DNA of 64,000 bases from Chrysomallon squamiferum (lineage: Eukaryota > Mollusca > Gastropoda > Neomphalida > Peltospiridae), in assembly GCA_012295275.1 (NCBI GenBank), contig CM022679.1:2005616-2069615 (forward strand), written 5' to 3'. The position numbers were made by a program, and so were the translations under genes. Positions 39,501-53,400 of the stretch are shown here, one piece after another; the first letter of the stretch is position 1; each line of letters begins with the position of its first letter. The notes beneath the pieces are model-generated. The model did no database searches, was not told where the DNA came from, and saw nothing but the letters and a program-made list of their open reading frames with translations.

Positions 39501-39531
<31 letters not shown>

Positions 39532-39706
39532 GTTTTATGTTCAGTACCTTTTCTGAACATTCCCCATGAAACGCATTTTCAAGTATGAGTTCCCGTAGTA
39601 GCCACACTGAGGTGGGGATGTCATCACTCACCAGGTAGTCACTGTTGCTGCATTTAAGGTACAGATTATAAATAATGGTGAGGAGTTAAAAAAAAAAAAA
39701 AAAAAA

Positions 39707-39754
<48 letters not shown>

Positions 39755-40155
39755 CGAATTATTATTATTATATTAAACTTTTATTTTTTTTTATTTTATT
39801 TTTTTTTTTTTTATATTATATTATATTATATTATATTATATTATATTATATTATATTATATTAGTATATTAATTGAGTGAATATTTTCTGTGATTTTTGG
39901 AGTTAAATATATATGGATAATATTTAATGTTTATAAATGATGACTATATTTTCCTTCTAATTTTTTTGTTTGTTTTATTTTGTTTATTTATTTATCTGTT
40001 ATGTTCTGTACCTTAGGTGAACAGTCCCCCAGAAACACATTTTCAAGTATGAGTTCCCGTATTAGCCACTCTGAGGTGGGGGTATCATCACTCACCAGGT
40101 GACTCACTGTTGCTGCATTTAAGGTACAAATTATAAAAATAATGGTGAGGAATTA
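39120..40155. repeat. Tandem arrays with duplicated blocks of about 150 bp
   Basis: Two copies of a block of about 150 bp (39,536-39,686 and 40,000-40,152) share a long central match, for example CAAGTATGAGTTCCCGTA and TTGCTGCATTTAAGGTAC. Between and around them are AAT arrays (39,130-39,170 and 39,706-39,755), a poly-T run of about 30 and a TTATA pentanucleotide array (about 39,812-39,862). Three copies of a GAGTGAATATTTTC-like motif at about 39,246, 39,468 and 39,870 suggest larger units of a few hundred bp. Confidence 0.8.
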
Positions 40156-40189
40156 TTTTAAAATAATTTTAAAAAATATAATAATAAAA

Positions 40190-41298
40190 GGTCTTCTTTC
40201 TTCCATCTAGGGCGTATTCGTGTATTATGCGTGATGCGGAAGATGAAGAAGAAATAATAAAAATAATAATAAAAAATAAATTATAAAAAATTAAATATTA
40301 TAAAAATTAAATATTATAAAAATTAAATAATATAAAAAATAAATAAATAAATAAAAGAGAAGAAATCAAAGTTAAATAATAAAATTAAAATAAAGAACAA
40401 ATTTTAAAGTAATATTAATATTATAATAATAATAATTACAATAACAATAATAATAATAATAATAGCATAATTTTAAAAAATAATAAAATAAAAATAATAA
40501 GGTAGAAAAAGGTGTGTAAAGAAGATGTTTGTATGCAGGAAGAAGAAGAAGAAATAAAAAAAAATAATAATAATAAAAAATAAATTATAAAAAATTAAAT
40601 ATTATAAAAATTAAATAATATAAAAAATAGATAAATAAATAAATAAAAGAGAAGAAATCAAAGTTAAATAATGAAATTAAAGAAGAAATTTTAAAGTAAT
40701 ATTAATATTATAATAATAATAATTACAATAATTAATTTTAAAAAATAATAAAATAAAAATAATAAGGTAGAAAAGGTGTGTAAAGAAGATGTTTGTATGC
40801 AGGAAGAATAAGAAAAAAAAAAAAATAATAATAAAAAAAATAAATTATAAAAAATTAAATATAAAAATTAAATAATATAAAAAATAAATAAATAAATAAA
40901 AGAGAAGAAATCAAAGTTAAATAATAAAATTAAAATAAAGAAGAAATTTTAAAGTAATATTAATATTATAATAATAATTATTACAATAACAATAATAATA
41001 ATAATAATAGCAGCATAATTTTAAAAAAATAAATAAAATTAAAATAATAAGGTAGAAAATGGTGTGTAAAGAAGATGTTTGTATGCAGGAAGAAGAAGAA
41101 GAAGAAGAAATAAAAATAAAAAACAAAATATAATAAAAAATAAATTATTTAAAATTAAATATTATAAAAAATAAATAATATAAAAAAATAAATAAATAAA
41201 TAAAAGAGAAGAAATCAAAGTTAAATAATAAAATAAAGAAGAAATTTTAAAGTAATATTAACATTATAGTAATAATAATTACAATAACAATAACAATA

Positions 41299-41340
<42 letters not shown>

Positions 41341-41745
41341 GAATAATTTAAATAAATAAATAAAACAAAAATAATAAGGTAGAAAAAGGTGTGTAAAGAT
41401 GATGTTTGTATGCAGGAAAATGGCAGGGGCATCATCCATCTCTCGAGTCTTCTTTCTTCTTCTTGGTCTTTTTTTCTTTCATCTAGGGCGTATTAGTGTT
41501 GTATGCGTGATGCGGAAAAAGAATAATAATTAATTAAAAATAAATAAATAAATAAATAAATAAAATTATTGCTTTAAAAAGGCATTTAAAATATATATAA
41601 GACAGAAAAAGATTTTTGAAGATGATGTTTGTATGCAATGGCAGTGGGATCTTCCAACTCTTGAACTCTTCTTTCTTCTTCTTGATCTTCTTTCTTCCAT
41701 GTATGGCGTATTCGTGGTGTATGCATGATGCGGGGAAGAACATTT
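40190..41745. repeat. Satellite-like array of 265-330-bp units
   Basis: Units start with GGTAGAAAAAGGTGTGTAAA at about 40,501, 40,766, 41,051 and 41,378. A degenerate one lies near 41,600. Each unit has a GATGTTTGTATGCAGGAAG block, a GAA run, A/T-rich repeats and an AGAGAAGAAATCAAAGTTAA block. The array is bracketed by a separate motif (GGGCGTATTCGTG then ATGCGTGATGCGG) at 40,210-40,242, about 41,485-41,516 and 41,703-41,734. No coding potential. Confidence 0.85.
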
Positions 41746-42608
41746 TTTTAATAATTTAGAAGCGTCGGCCGAAATGATTTTTAAAAATAAATAAATACAA
41801 ATTTAGACGCAGATTTAGACGGTTCGCCAAAATAGTGAAGATCGGATTCTATATTTTCAGAAACCATGCCGAATTTGATGAAAGTAACCTGAATGCCGAA
41901 ATCAAAACTTAATTTCCGATCGAGAACCTCTTACACGTTAAAATTGATTTCTGAAAGTCACAACTGGTTGTCACTGACGACGTTATTTATAATGTCTGCA
42001 GATGTAAGGCGGACGTGACGGAAAACACAAGGGAAATGTGACGTCTTCGTGTTAAATGACGTTAATTTGTGTTTGTTTCGACAGAAATTAAATTAATTTA
42101 AAATTTGTTATAAATTTTTTATTTGAAATGCGGATTAAAGTATACTGCAAGCCACTTTTAGTTTCAGTTTATCACATTTATACGTACGTTGAGCGGATGT
42201 TTAATATAGAATTCTATAAATTTAAGGTGTCAAAAAGAAATTTTACATTGTATATGGCATTTAATTGCCTATTTGATAAAATGTTTAGTCCAATATTTTC
42301 ATATTTGTAGTTTAATAATATAACAAATTATCATGTGCAAAGTTTGTAATTAAGAAGACATTTTCTGACTTCGTAATTACAGGATCATATCATTTCTTTA
42401 CCTGCTGACTTGAACATTTTGTTCGATTCGTTTGTGACGTTTCTGTCGTTTCTTTCTTTAAATCACGAAGATTTAACTCGGGAATTCTCGGATAACAGAC
42501 TCGGGCCTTTACGGGTTTCATTTGGCATAATTGTTTACATGCTGTATATTTCTGATTTTCTTCTTCGTATTCTTCCTCTTCTTCTGCTTCTTCTTCTTTA
42601 TTATTATT

Positions 42609-42656
<48 letters not shown>

Positions 42657-43002
42657 GCTGCTGCTGCTGTTGTTGTTGTTGAAAGTTGTTGTTTTTGCAC
42701 AGAGGAAAAGAAGAAATAAATTCTGAGAATGATATTTGAATGTTGCATATAGCAGTGTTTTAATACCTTGTAAACATCAGTCTCTTTTGATTCGTCACTA
42801 ATGTCGTTTTCTTTTCATTTTTTCCCTATATTTTTTTATTATTTATTTTTGCTATTGTTTTTCTTACTATTTTTCTTTAATCTTATTTTCCATGTATACA
42901 TATAGCAAGCAGTAAAATCAAAGTAATACATTTAAAATAAATCAGTTAAATAAAATAAACTTGTCATCAAATAAATATATATACATGATATTTTTTTATA
43001 TA

Positions 43003-43042
<40 letters not shown>

Positions 43043-43800
43043 ACTTTCCTGTTATTAAAAGTTTTAACATATGCTAAATTATTTGTATGTAATATCATCA
43101 GTCAAATGGTGGAAAACAAAGCTACTGCAGGAAAGTAATATTTGATTTGAAAAAAAATATATATATATCTATATATATAAAATACCCTGACGATGTTATT
43201 GGTCACAATAAATTAATCAGAAATACCGCGAAGAGCATAATCTGCATTTTCCAAAAGTGCTATTTATTTATTTGTAGAAATTATTGTTGGAATACTTATA
43301 ATAAAATACAATTTTTAAAAAATTCAAAATATATCATTATCCACTAAATCTGAAACTTTAAAACAGCTCGAAGCAAAAAATTAATTTTATGTATATTTGA
43401 AAAAAAAGAAAAAAACATTTATTATCAGTTAAGAATGTGACCAGGTAATAGAAAAATATTAATAGCTAATTCCTTAATATTATGTTTATTATGGAAAGTA
43501 CACTAAAAGATAGATTAAGCATTTAATTTGGTTTCATGTCGTTAAACATTGTTTTCATCGCTAATTTTGTTTCACTCTTGTATCAGTGGTCTAAATATAT
43601 ATGTACATTCTAAATAACTGTTACTTTTTAATATTAATGTTTTTAGATATATTTATATAAAGCCATTTATAATAATAACATATACGCACACACCACGAAA
43701 TAAATATATAAAATAAAACAAAAATAAAGGAAGTGTTATTATTCATGGAGGTACTTTACATTAATCAACAACCCCAAGAAAATTCTCTCTTTCTATGGGA
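41746..43800. other. Intergenic DNA upstream of UBE2S
   Basis: A less AT-rich stretch at 41,760-42,060 contains no identifiable gene. A TTG microsatellite at about 42,610-42,680 and a TTA run at 43,005-43,040 follow. The poly-Cys and poly-Val frames across the TTG repeat are artefacts. Confidence 0.65.
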
Positions 43801-43811
43801 CGCTTCGTTTG

Positions 43812-43816
43812 ATTGG
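43812..43816 (-). promoter_or_regulatory. Inverted CCAAT box upstream of UBE2S
   Basis: ATTGG inside TTTGATTGGCTGA, about 120 bp before the UBE2S start codon. CCAAT boxes are common in promoters of cell-cycle genes such as UBE2S. The site is seen; its function is inferred. Confidence 0.35.
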
Positions 43817-43935
43817 CTGATTTTCATAAATGTCCCAGTTTAACGTTTACACTACATTAACAACAACATAGGCTGTCACCAGACATCCAGAATAATTTTT
43901 CAGTTACATTTTCTTGTTTCATTTTTGGCCTAAAC

Positions 43936-46900
43936 ATGTCTGGCGTAAGTACATTTTTCACAGTCTTTAACGATACAGTCGTATTTCGAAAACATTTACA
44001 ACAGATTTATCATGTGAAACTAAAAAATGAAAGATTTGAAACGCTGAATGTGGATCGGAACCTTCCGACTAGTTCCTGTCGAAAATTGTAGTATTCGAGC
44101 GTAATATTTCTTTATTTTTCACTTTCAGATTATCAATTTTCCGATCTGAGTCAGCTCATTTAAAAATAATAAGTTGCATATATTCTAATTACAGAAACGA
44201 AGGTTCCAAAGTGCACAAATAACCCAAAAATAACACATTATGATTGAGCTGGAATTCACGAACTAGTTAACTAGTTTTCAAATATTTAAATATTTACTTT
44301 TATCTGTATGCATATAGCACTTCAGTTGCTTATTTATTAATTAGTGAATAATTATTAATAATCAGTTTTAATTTACTATATAGTATTTAAAGTATTTTCA
44401 GAAACTAGATATTTAATTATAATTAGAGCTAAATGTACTAACTCATCAAAATTATTTGATTAACAAGACATCACACTTCCAAAATGATCTGACTTTTTTC
44501 TGGATCTGTTTTTCAGTCTCTGTACTGCAGAGTTACTGCATTTCCAGTATTCAAGATGCTATAAAAATGCCACTAAAAACAAAACACACACCCCATTAAT
44601 ATTATGATAATGTTTATAATATTTACTCTTGATCTACATTCATTTGAATATATATGAGTAATCAAATTTCATTTGAAGAATATCTAACAATCATTTATTT
44701 AAAAGCCATCTGAAGGTATTTGTTTTTATTTTAAATAATGTTGAATGTTTTACAGTCCAGATAGCACACTCAGACATATATTTATAACTGAATTTCTGAT
44801 CAAATAAAGGTTAGGTACTTGAGAGATTTTACAGGAAGAAAGGGAAGCCCATTGCTGTAATTACATGAGCTATCAGTGATTGGTTATATTGTAATTTATT
44901 GTATTTTATTGTATTGCATTGATTATATTGAATCATGGACACACGTGCACACAAACACCCACACATGAATGTACAAACACTTCTATGGACAAGAAAACTT
45001 CATTTATTTTGTTTCAGTTTTATCATGCTTTGAGTGTAAAGTCAAGGACTTTACATGAATATTGATAAATAACAGTGAAAATGAAGTTAATTTAGATCTA
45101 GTTACAACATAGACATATTTACTCGTATCAAATACTTTATTTTATATATATATTTATCTGTTCATAATTATTTTAAACTGGTTTCAGATTTCAAATGTTG
45201 AAAACCTATCACCTCAAATTATAAGGCAAGTTTCAAAGGAGCTGGGTGATTTAACATCTCGACCGCCAGAAGGTATTAAAGTGTTTGTGAATGATGAAGA
45301 TATAACCGACATCCAAGCAGTAATAGATGGACCAGGTAACAGAGCAGGGGGAGACAAAATTGTGGTTTCAATGAAGCAGCCTGTTACAAAAAAATAAAAT
45401 GCCATACCAAACTAAAATTCAATAAAAAATTGAAAATAAGTTACAAAACTATTTTGCCATATTCATGTAAAATTATAATTACAGTTACCAATGTTTTCCA
45501 TACATGACTAATTCAACAGAATTTAAATTATTATTTTTTAAAATTTAAATTTCAAAAATGTTTCTTATATTAACTTTATTTCTTTTTCTGAGATTAACTA
45601 TTGAATCAGAATGAAAAATACAAATATATATATATATTGTTTTTTAAGCGGGAACACCATACGCTGGAGGGTATTTTCGCATGAAGCTGGTGTTAGGAAA
45701 GAAATTTCCCACAGAACCTCCAAAAGCTTACTTCCTCACCAAAATCTTTCATCCCAATGTTGCAACAAATGGAGAAATTTGTGTGAACACACTGAAAAAA
45801 GACTGGAAAGCTGAACTGGGTCTCAAACATATTTTGCTGGTATGTTTTTATTAGGACTGTTTATTAATTGGAATATTTTGGTGCAGTAAAATCAGAACCT
45901 AATACATATTCACAATTTATTTTTCAAATTTATCTTTGTTGATATACAACATATGCAGACAGGTACATACATACAGGCATACAGTCACATACAGACACAC
46001 AATTACACAGTAACACATACACATTGTTATGGCATATATAGATTTATGAAAGGTTGATTTCAGTAATTTCAATTGCTAAAAATGCTTTATTTATCTATCT
46101 TAAGATTATAAGGACGCAAATAATAGCACTGTATGTTTGCTAAAGATCCAGATGTCAAGACACATGCGAAAACAGGCAGGTCTGATCAAAATGCACCCAA
46201 ATTAACACATCTACTTAAAATATTAAAAAATTTTGATTCCTAGAAATATGTATGTGTACAGTCTAAGACTTAGTCTCTAAGCTGTACATCAACGTTCAAA
46301 AGATTGAATGATATTTGTAATGTACTGGCTTACTCATCAATTCCTAGGCTTTCCCATATATTTTACATCTTATCAATTTTCCAAATTTCTAAACAGACTT
46401 TGTATATCCTTCCTTACTGATTATTCTAATAGCTATACATTTTTATGTTGTTTCAGACAATAAAATGCTTGCTGATTGTACCAAATCCTGAGTCGGCACT
46501 CAATGAAGAAGCTGGAAAATTACTTCTTGAACAATATAACGATTACTCACTAAGAGCAAAAATGTTTACAGAAATTCATGCAAAACCTCCCAAGTAAGTA
46601 TATCCTTCCAGATGAAAACTGAAGAATTTGCTTCTAATAACTAAGAAACAACAGTGCTTAGTAGTGATGGGAGGGGTGGGTTTTTTTTCTTTTTCTTTTT
46701 CTTTTCTTATTACTTTGGTAAGCACTGCTACAAAATATGAATAGAAACTGTAAAATTTGGTCATGTTATATATCTTTACTTCTGCAACCTTTTATTAGGT
46801 TTTCCTGTGGCATATTTGAAATACTGAGTATCTTACACTTTTGGAATGGTTTTGTGTACACAAACTTATTAAAAAATAGTACACAAGACTATCCACAGAC

Positions 46901-47413
46901 TGTCTAGCTAAGCTATACATGAAATGCATGAATTTTATTTTTAAATTTCAGTCATGTGCTCAGGCTATCACTTCATATTCCAGTTTGAAATATTTCCACT
47001 CCTAACATTTCTAACAAAGGATTTATAATCACTATTTTTATTATTATTATTAATAGCCTATCTATTTTTTTTTTTTTTCTTTTTCTTTTAATTATTATTT
47101 TATTATTTTTTTTTTTATATATATATACTTTCTTTTCAGCAGAATATTTGGGATTATTAATCTTGTGTTTATTTTTGATTATCTTGGTTTTATAATGGCA
47201 GAAGTCAGACAGAAAGAAAATCGGTTAATCTTGTATACACCGATAACAAGTAACATGAAGTTTTTTTATTTTCACAGAGTTCCAGCCAGTGATATGCTGA
47301 CAGTAACAGACGACAAATTCAACGATGGTCCAATGGCTAAAAAACATGCTGGTGATAAAAAATTACTTGACAAGAAGAAAAAAGATAAGAAGAAAGTGTT
47401 GAAGAGATTATGA
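43936..47413 (+). CDS. UBE2S: Ubiquitin-conjugating enzyme E2 S
   Basis: E2 enzyme that, with the anaphase-promoting complex, extends Lys11-linked ubiquitin chains on mitotic substrates. Coding exons 43936-43944 (codes only MSG), 45188-45335, 45649-45839, 46457-46593 and 47278-47413 join in phase to 206 residues; human UBE2S has 222. The UBC fold shows [16 protein letters not shown] at 87-89 and the catalytic cysteine C97 in [13 protein letters not shown]. The C-terminal peptide that binds APC/C is preserved: GPMAKKHAG, then a lysine-rich tail ending KKKVLKRL. The linker between the UBC fold and the tail is shorter than in vertebrates. The tiny first exon is supported by the GTAAGT donor, the phase and the family start. 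It is transcribed toward RNPS1. Confidence 0.94.
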
Positions 47414-50407
47414 ACATTTGTTGTGTTTCAGTTTTTAAAAAGAAAAAGAAAACCCAATCAAAGTGCATTGTCAAGCTGACCACTCATAATTCACAAGAAT
47501 GACAGTTCTGTTTAGTGTCTGTGGTTTGTCTAAGTGTTACAGGATCTACATGCAAATACCAAAGAATCTAATTACATTTCATAAAATAGCAGCTCTTGAT
47601 GCAGGACCTACTTAATTTTTAAGAATAAACTCTAATATACATCTCACTTCATTTTCAGAAATACTTCTTCATTTGGTCTTAACATTTTGAGAATGTATAT
47701 TTTACAAGTGGATCTGTTTATTTCATTATCATTTTTTTTATTCTATTTTTTTTTGAAAATCTTGATTAACTGAGACCTAGTGAATGAAGCTGTCTTGACC
47801 CCTTTTAGCACTTTTCAGCCATATAAATACCTTGAATTAATTTTTATTTCTGTTCATATTAAATACAAATATATTGACAAGTAGCTTACTGCCTCATAAT
47901 TGGAATTCATTTCTTTCGAAATTATTATAATTTTAGAAGTAAAGATAGAATTGCAAAAAAGAACACAGGTTAATTCAGGATATTAATAAGTTACGTTTAT
48001 TCATTTAGAGAAAGCATGTGTTAAGTGTAATTTTAGGTGTGGAATTTGCATGTAGAAAAGTGATTGTAATATGAAACTGCAGCTAGTATCCTCAGTATTT
48101 TAGATGGCAGCAGGGCCACAAGATTTTCATTCTTCCTTCTTACTCGTCTAGTGTTCCGTCACTTCTGTATCCTGTTCTCCAGTAACAATGAAAAAACCCT
48201 TAGTCATCCATTATATGTTTTGTAGTTTTTGTTCTTACTGTACATATGTACATGAGTTAATATGTATATAAACTATTTTATTTATGACAAGTCTTATGGC
48301 CCTTTCATATGCATGTGTGTAAATGGGTTGATGTCATGTCTCATAAATCATGAATACAATAAAGTTATACAATATATTAAAATTTTGTTTTTATTTTATA
48401 TCAGCATTGATTATTTATGACATAGTGTAGTCTGTTATATTATCTCTACAGAATATATTTCCAACAAACTCTGCAATTCCTTTTTAATTCTGCTTAATAC
48501 AAACTCTTCAGGTTTCACATCTTTTCTGTCGGTCCAAGTTATAGCTCATAATCCTCATTATATTTTTATTTTCTAATGGTCTGGATCCTCTTACTCTTTA
48601 GTAGCAAACATTTAAAAAAAAATCCTAGGTCTACTGCCATTTACTGAATTGGAATAGGTTTGGTAAAGAAGTAATTTTCAGTCATTTTACCATTAATGGT
48701 GACACGTTTCTTGTAATAAGATTGTATAACAGAAACCTGATTAGCAGCAGGATATATTTAAGCACTTTTCCACGGACAGTAATGAACATGTTATTACTGT
48801 GACATTAATTCCAGGACAGTACACGTGAAATGACCCACAGAGCTTTCAGCATAGACTGTATCTCACCTTGGACCAATGTTCTCAAACAAGCTGATACACT
48901 ACCAGACTGATGAGGGGTGGTGAAAGACATTAATGAACTGAAACATTCACTTTCAGTTCTGTCAGATTTGCTATATAACCAGAACTAACCACATTAAAAA
49001 TCATTAACTTCTTTATTTATGAATTAAGACCTTCACATATTCACACTTAACTGTGGATTAAAATTTTATATTTACATTCAAACTAAAGATGACATAAAAA
49101 ATGAATGCCTGAAATGCAAGTCAAATTTTCATCCAATGAATGTCAAATGAGTAAATGAAATACATATAAAAAGAAAAAAAAATATGCAGTTTATTGAGTT
49201 GAGTAATAAAAGCAGACATCTTTCTTTGTAAATGAAAAATTGGTCAAATTATTGTAAAACAAAACATTAGAAAAAAATTACGAATTTAAATTTATTGTCA
49301 TTTTTAAAAAATCATCGTTAATCTATAAATCAGGCAACACCTTTATGGATGTTATTGTGTATGTGAGGAAGAATATAACTGAATATTTAACTCTGGACAC
49401 AGGTCTGTACTGTTGTATGCAATTTGAACTAGAAACAACAATAACTGCAATAATAAAACTGAACAAAAACTGTCACCCCAAGCGCCTTCAAAACATTTTT
49501 ACAATATAATTATTAAGTTATAACCTGAAAATTATGATACAAGAAAAGCAGTATATTCTAGATATTAAATCTTGTAATATCAGAGACTAATAAAAAAAAT
49601 AAAAAAATTAATTGCAAAATAAAAGGAGATGAAAATGTTTTTAATACAAGAATATTTAGAACTGTTGGTTGCAGGAATAAACATAATAAAGTTGTTAATT
49701 ATTAATCAATGTCAAAATGGATATTAATTACCTTAAAAAAGAAACACCTAACTTTTAACACTTTATAACAATCTAAAACAAAGACTTTTTAATATTATTT
49801 GTTGAATAACAAGTGAAAAAAATAATCAATTTAAAAAACCATTTTATTTGCAAGATAAATTAAAAATAAAAGATGTTTGTTTTATCTGTTTCCAGATTAT
49901 TTTACATTTTTATGAAACATTTGACATCTTATGTATTTCTTCAAACCACTGACTAAATGAACAAAATGTCACCTGTCAAACTTTAATATCATAAATCAGT
50001 AAGCCAAAATAAAAATGAAGGCAAAAAAAATATAATAACAATAATATAAATAACTAAATAAAAATAAAATAATTAGAAACGAAGGCAACCAAAAAATATT
50101 GTAGTTTCTCTGATTCTTAATTTCTAAACGTGGCAGTGTTCCAAAATATATTATACTAAAAACAACATCTGGTTGATAAACCTTGAAAAGCTTAGAGATG
50201 TGATTCATTTCAAATATATCTGAGTAAACTAACGTTCAATGTGGTCAAAATCCAAGTTATTTACTGTTCAAGTGAAATATGAATCACTGACTCAAATCCA
50301 ATTTGATCAGTTTACTAATTCAAACAGAATTTATGTGATCACTTACAATTTAAGAATGGTTATTAAAAACATGAACAAGTGATAATGAAGAGATAAAATA
50401 ACAATGT
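47414..50407. other. Convergent 3' regions of UBE2S and RNPS1
   Basis: It holds the UBE2S 3' UTR (to about 48,380) and, from the other side, the RNPS1 3' UTR. The rest is AT-rich with no visible gene. A GC-richer patch near 48,800-48,950 has no recognisable content. Confidence 0.6.
48359..48364 (+). other. Candidate polyadenylation signal of UBE2S
   Basis: AATAAA about 950 nt past the UBE2S stop, in CAATAAAGTTATAC. This would give a long but reasonable 3' UTR. Confidence 0.45.
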
Positions 50408-53400
50408 TTATCGAGATGAACTTGAGCTTGATCTACTGTATCTTCTTCTTCGTGCTGGAGAACGTGATCGGCGCCGTGGAGGTGGTGATCGGCGTCTTGG
50501 TGGTGGTGACCTGGAACACAAAACCAAAAACTCAGCATTTTATACATTTACATTTTACATTTATAAGTGTTCTTACTAAGTATTATTTATTAATCTTTCT
50601 CTCTCTCTCTATACACAGACACTCAGACATATTGATCTTTATACCTTTAAAATAGAGTTGACTATATCATTATCATTGATTTTGACAAGTGCTTTCTTGT
50701 GGACATAAAATATTACCTACTGTTAATCAGTATTAGTAACCAATGACGTGATGCAGTGGGTTTAACAACTATTTAGTATACAATGCTTTAATAACAAATA
50801 CTCATCAGTTTGTTTTAGTAAAACCTTACCTTCTTCTGTCTCTGCCTCCTCGTGGTGGGGAGGGTCTCCAACGTGGTGGAGCTCGTCTTAGTGGACTACG
50901 GCGTGGTGGTGGTCGTGATGGTCTTGGAGGTAAAACAGCAGCTGCAGTTATTTCCTGTCCATCTATCTGACCTGGTGCATTAAAAATGACATGAGTATCA
51001 GAGCTGAATAATGCACTCGGCTGATAACGTATATACAAATACTTATATTTAAAAAACTAAATTAACATTAATTACTAGTCTCACCTCCATCCATATGTTT
51101 GATAGCCTTTTCTGCTGCTTCGGCCGTTTCATATTCAACATATGCTAGACATCGAGACACATTGTGGATTCTGTCTGCTGGCATTTCGACATGTTTGATA
51201 GGACCATACACTGAAAATATCTCCAATATGTGATCTTTGTTCACATTTCTTGTAAGATGACCCACATGAACTTTTACTGGTCGTGGCGTTGGACTTCTCT
51301 TCCTCTTCTTTGGTGAACTGGAATTTAAAAAAATCAAAATAATTAAAATTTATCTATATTTATCTGCAAAATAATCAGAATTAATCTGTATTTATCAATA
51401 AAATAATAAGAATTTATCTCTATTTGTAACATGATTGGACAAAAAGCAGTATTTTCATCTTTTTTATAAAGTACTGTAAATAACATTGTATTTTTATCTT
51501 TATCATTAATAGATAAAATACAGTACAAAATTCAGAATAGTATGTTTTTATTACTGTTATACTTATTACTTTACTGTAACTTTCTAGGAAACTACTAACA
51601 AAAAATAATTTGTTTCTACTGATAGCCTGTACCTTGTATACAGTGACTTCACAAATTCAAAATTTCTGCCCAATTTCTGACATTGTGGGATAGGAATAAT
51701 AGCACTGATCAAAACTGAAACAATTCTTCAATTTTGTGTTCCTTCTAAAGTATGTTAATTAATAAACAATATTAACTATTCTTAATTTTTATTTTTGCAC
51801 ATTCTAAGGCACTGTTTTGTTTCTAGATGAAGCTAGTAAGTAGAAAACACCCACCCTGACTTCTGTCTTCCTCTAGTTCTGCTTGGACTGCTGTCACTGC
51901 TGCTACTGGAAGAGCGGCTGGAACTTGAACTGCCTGACCTTGAACTACTTCCAGAACTACTGCTACCTGTACTGCTACTTCCTGAGGAAGACGATGACCC
52001 TGATCTACTCCTAGACCCTGATGATCTAGATGAAAAATATAATAATAATTATAAAAAATTTAACTAACTGAACTTTGAAATCCACAAGGTATGATTATGC
52101 ACACAATCTTTACTTTTTTACCCTAACCCGTGTATCTACTTTTTATGTTTAATAAATAAATTCCACTCATTTCTAATTTGATGAATTGAAAAATATATAT
52201 ATAAATGAAAATTCCTCATCTGTTAGAAAAATAATTAAAGTCCCTGGTGTATAAAAAAATATAAAGTTATAACTGCAGATTCCACATATATTTATTTTGT
52301 GATCACTTACGAACTGCTGCCACTACTTGTTGATCCTCCTCGTTTTTGTCGATCTTTAACCAACTCCTTTTTATCAGCATCACCAACTTTCTTCCTTTCA
52401 CGACTTCTACTTGAGCTTCGAGCCCTAAAAGAAAAAATAATTTAATACAAGTAAAATATGAAATATGTGTCAATATTAATATGATATTTCACTACTTCAT
52501 TTGTTTAATATATAACTAAACTATATAATTATTCAGGCTTACTGAAGTTACTCTCATTACAAACACCAAAAAGTCAGGCCCATGTAATCACAGTAATTAG
52601 TAAACTAAATGGGTGTCTTGAAATTACCCTTTTCATAAGGATATTTTAACTTTTATTTACATTTCAGCGATATATTCTTCTATCCATAGCAAAAGTATTT
52701 TTTTGTAATAATATTTTGTCACTGGTTAATACATACATATCTAATTAGCTGTATATAAGCTTCGAAAACAAAACAACGCTTCGACCAAAGAACCTTTTCA
52801 CGAGGAATGGATAAACGATGCGACGACACTAAGTGAACATGTAACAGCGATTGCGATTGGCTGCGCAATGCCACTAAAACCTTATCCACCAATTGAATTT
52901 TATCTTTTCCGAATTGACAACAAACATGGCAGCGCCCAGTGAAAAAATACCGCATCTACAAAATATTCTAAATGACTTAAGTTCGCAGTTTCTTGAAATG
53001 GTTCCTGTCCGAAAGATGAAATGGAAGGTATATGGCATATTTCTTTACAAATCTTTCTTTATTAAGTTAAATAGCTGGCGAGATAGTTCCCGAAAAATCT
53101 AATCGATTCACGATTGATGTCTGAACAGTCTCATTAGTCGTAATACTAACACTAGCAATAGTGGACTAGGTTTCCTGTTGATATATGGAAATATATACAA
53201 GAGATTTGAGAAATTGTCAATGAAAAAATAATCTTCATTAAAAAAAAAAAATAACTGAACACAAAAAAACTCACGAAAAACAACAAAAAATCCAATAAAA
53301 AACACCTTCAAACAAACCAAAAACAGCTACAAAAAAAGAAAAAGAAAAAAAAAGAAGTAATATAAAATAATAATAACACGAAAAAAAAAGAGTACGTGAA

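Noticed and set aside
41221-41439. Tyr/Ile-rich frames
   Set aside because: They translate AAT repeats of the satellite array.
42410-42748. Poly-Cys, poly-Val and poly-Thr frames
   Set aside because: Three frames of a TTG/TGC microsatellite.
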